Shown: positions 5,390 through 6,039 of the stretch, in pieces | Layout: every line of letters starts with the position of its first letter | Numbering within the stretch: the first letter of the stretch is position 1 | Origin: an uncultured Bdellovibrio sp. | GTDB lineage: Bacteria > Bdellovibrionota > Bdellovibrionia > Bdellovibrionales > Bdellovibrionaceae | Direction of reading: 5' to 3' | Assembly: GCA_946480995.1 (NCBI GenBank) | Contig: CAMLMF010000173.1 | Span: 1 to 6,039, forward strand | Length of the DNA: 6,039 nt | The notes under the pieces: generated by a model | The model's input: only the letters and a program-made list of their open reading frames with translations | Database searches by the model: none | What the model was told of the DNA's origin: nothing | Made by a program: the position numbers and the translations under genes

Positions 5390-6039
5390 ATGAAGAAGAT
5401 TTATCTTCTAGGGTCCCTTTTTGTCTTAAGTGCTTGCGCTACTCAAGAAAGTCAAATCGCGGAATACTTAAAAAAGAATCCGCAGGTGATTTTTCAGGCG
5501 ATCGAAGAAAATCCGCAGCAATTTATGGAGGCTGTTAATAAAGCTGCGCGAAAGGCTCAAGAGAACGCTCAGGAAAAGCAAATGGCTGAGTTGAAACATC
5601 AGCAAGAAGAGCAGATTAAGAATCCCTTAAAGCCCGAGATCGATCCGCAGCGCCGCCTAATGGGTTCAGACAGTGGAAAGATCGTTGTCGTTGAGTACGC
5701 AGACTTTCAATGTCCGGCGTGTCGTATGGCCTTTGTGAACTTGCAGCAGATCAAAGCGAAGTACAAAGATCGCGTGCAATTTTATTATAAGCACATGCCC
5801 TTAAGTTTCCATAAAATGGCTTATCCGGCCGCTCTATATTTTGAAGCGGTTTTTTTACAGGATAAAAATAAGGCTGTGCGATTCTATGAAAATGTTTTTC
5901 AATCTCAAGAGCAGATGCGAGACGAAGCATTTCTTCAGCAGGCAGCCAAAAAGGTGGGTGCTGATTTAAAACGTGTAGCTCAGGATATAAAATCGGAAAA
6001 GGTCCTGAACAGAGTCGCAAGTGATATGGCAGAATTTGA
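5390..6039 (+). CDS. DsbA-like thioredoxin-fold lipoprotein, 3' end outside the window
   Basis: The frame is open from ATG 5390 to the window end (216 complete codons, no in-frame stop). The final TGA letters at 6037-6039 are out of frame. Residues 1-15 form a lipoprotein signal peptide (KK, hydrophobic core) ending in the lipobox LSAC, so C16 should be lipidated; A17 at +2 does not signal inner-membrane retention, so outer-membrane anchoring is likely. Residues 18-90 are rich in Gln, Glu and Lys, begin with IAEYLKKNPQVI (a segment typical of DsbA-family N-termini), and look like a helical stalk. The thioredoxin domain starts at about 96 (GKIVVVEYADFQ) with the CPAC redox motif, C108 and C111, and continues through the inserted helical domain. 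The cis-proline loop would lie beyond the window. Likely role: periplasmic thiol oxidation, reduction or disulfide isomerisation; the direction is not predictable here. It is third in the BlaI-M56 operon and probably co-regulated. Confidence 0.9.
   Translation, partial: MKKIYLLGSLFVLSACATQESQIAEYLKKNPQVIFQAIEENPQQFMEAVNKAARKAQENAQEKQMAELKHQQEEQIKNPLKPEIDPQRRLMGSDSGKIVVVEYADFQCPACRMAFVNLQQIKAKYKDRVQFYYKHMPLSFHKMAYPAALYFEAVFLQDKNKAVRFYENVFQSQEQMRDEAFLQQAAKKVGADLKRVAQDIKSEKVLNRVASDMAEF

Noticed and set aside
5751..6020. Minus-strand open frames, including one opposite the DsbA-like gene and several opposite the DHS-like gene
   Set aside because: None has a ribosome-binding site or recognisable protein features, and each lies opposite a well-supported plus-strand gene.
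6037..6039. TGA at the very end as the stop of the DsbA-like gene
   Set aside because: It is not in the frame of ATG 5390; that frame reads TTT (6035-6037) then GA, so the gene continues past the window.

Overview
The window looks like chromosomal DNA from a Gram-negative bacterium, most plausibly a Bdellovibrio-type predatory bacterium (Bdellovibrionota). That assignment is an inference. It rests on moderate GC, the lipoprotein and periplasmic gene content, and the general look of the proteins (a large exported cysteine-bearing protein of unknown function, a deoxyhypusine-synthase-like enzyme, and a BlaI/M56 pair without a beta-lactamase). All six genes are on the plus strand, and both the first and the last run off the window.

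Left part (1-2710): the 3' portion of a large cysteine-containing protein of unknown function ends at 1539. After a 91-base gap holding a long hairpin comes a SAM-dependent methyltransferase with a conserved, unassigned N-terminal half (1631-2710).

Middle (2763-3822): a deoxyhypusine-synthase-like enzyme follows a strong ribosome-binding site and ends at a textbook rho-independent terminator. It keeps the catalytic lysine, but several residues that bind spermidine in human DHS are changed. Since bacteria have no eIF5A, a polyamine-type reaction on another acceptor is the likely role. It uses more C-ending codons than its neighbours.

Right part (3913-6039): a regulatory operon. A sigma70-like promoter is overlapped by two 14-bp dyads (ACTACA-N2-YGTAGT) spaced 22 bp apart, the expected operators of the first gene's product, a BlaI/MecI-type repressor. 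The second gene, overlapping by 8 bases, encodes an M56 (BlaR1-like) membrane metalloprotease with HESVH. It has only a 38-residue tail, carrying two cysteines, where BlaR1 has its penicillin-binding sensor. The third gene, 29 bases downstream, encodes a lipoprotein with a DsbA-like thioredoxin domain (CPAC) and is cut by the window end. Together these suggest an autoregulated envelope-stress or redox-sensing circuit built on BlaI/BlaR logic but without a beta-lactam sensor. This is the most interesting part of the window.

The longest stretch without a gene is 3735-3964 (230 bases). It holds a small hairpin, the terminator, about 90 bases with nothing recognised, and the promoter/operator block.
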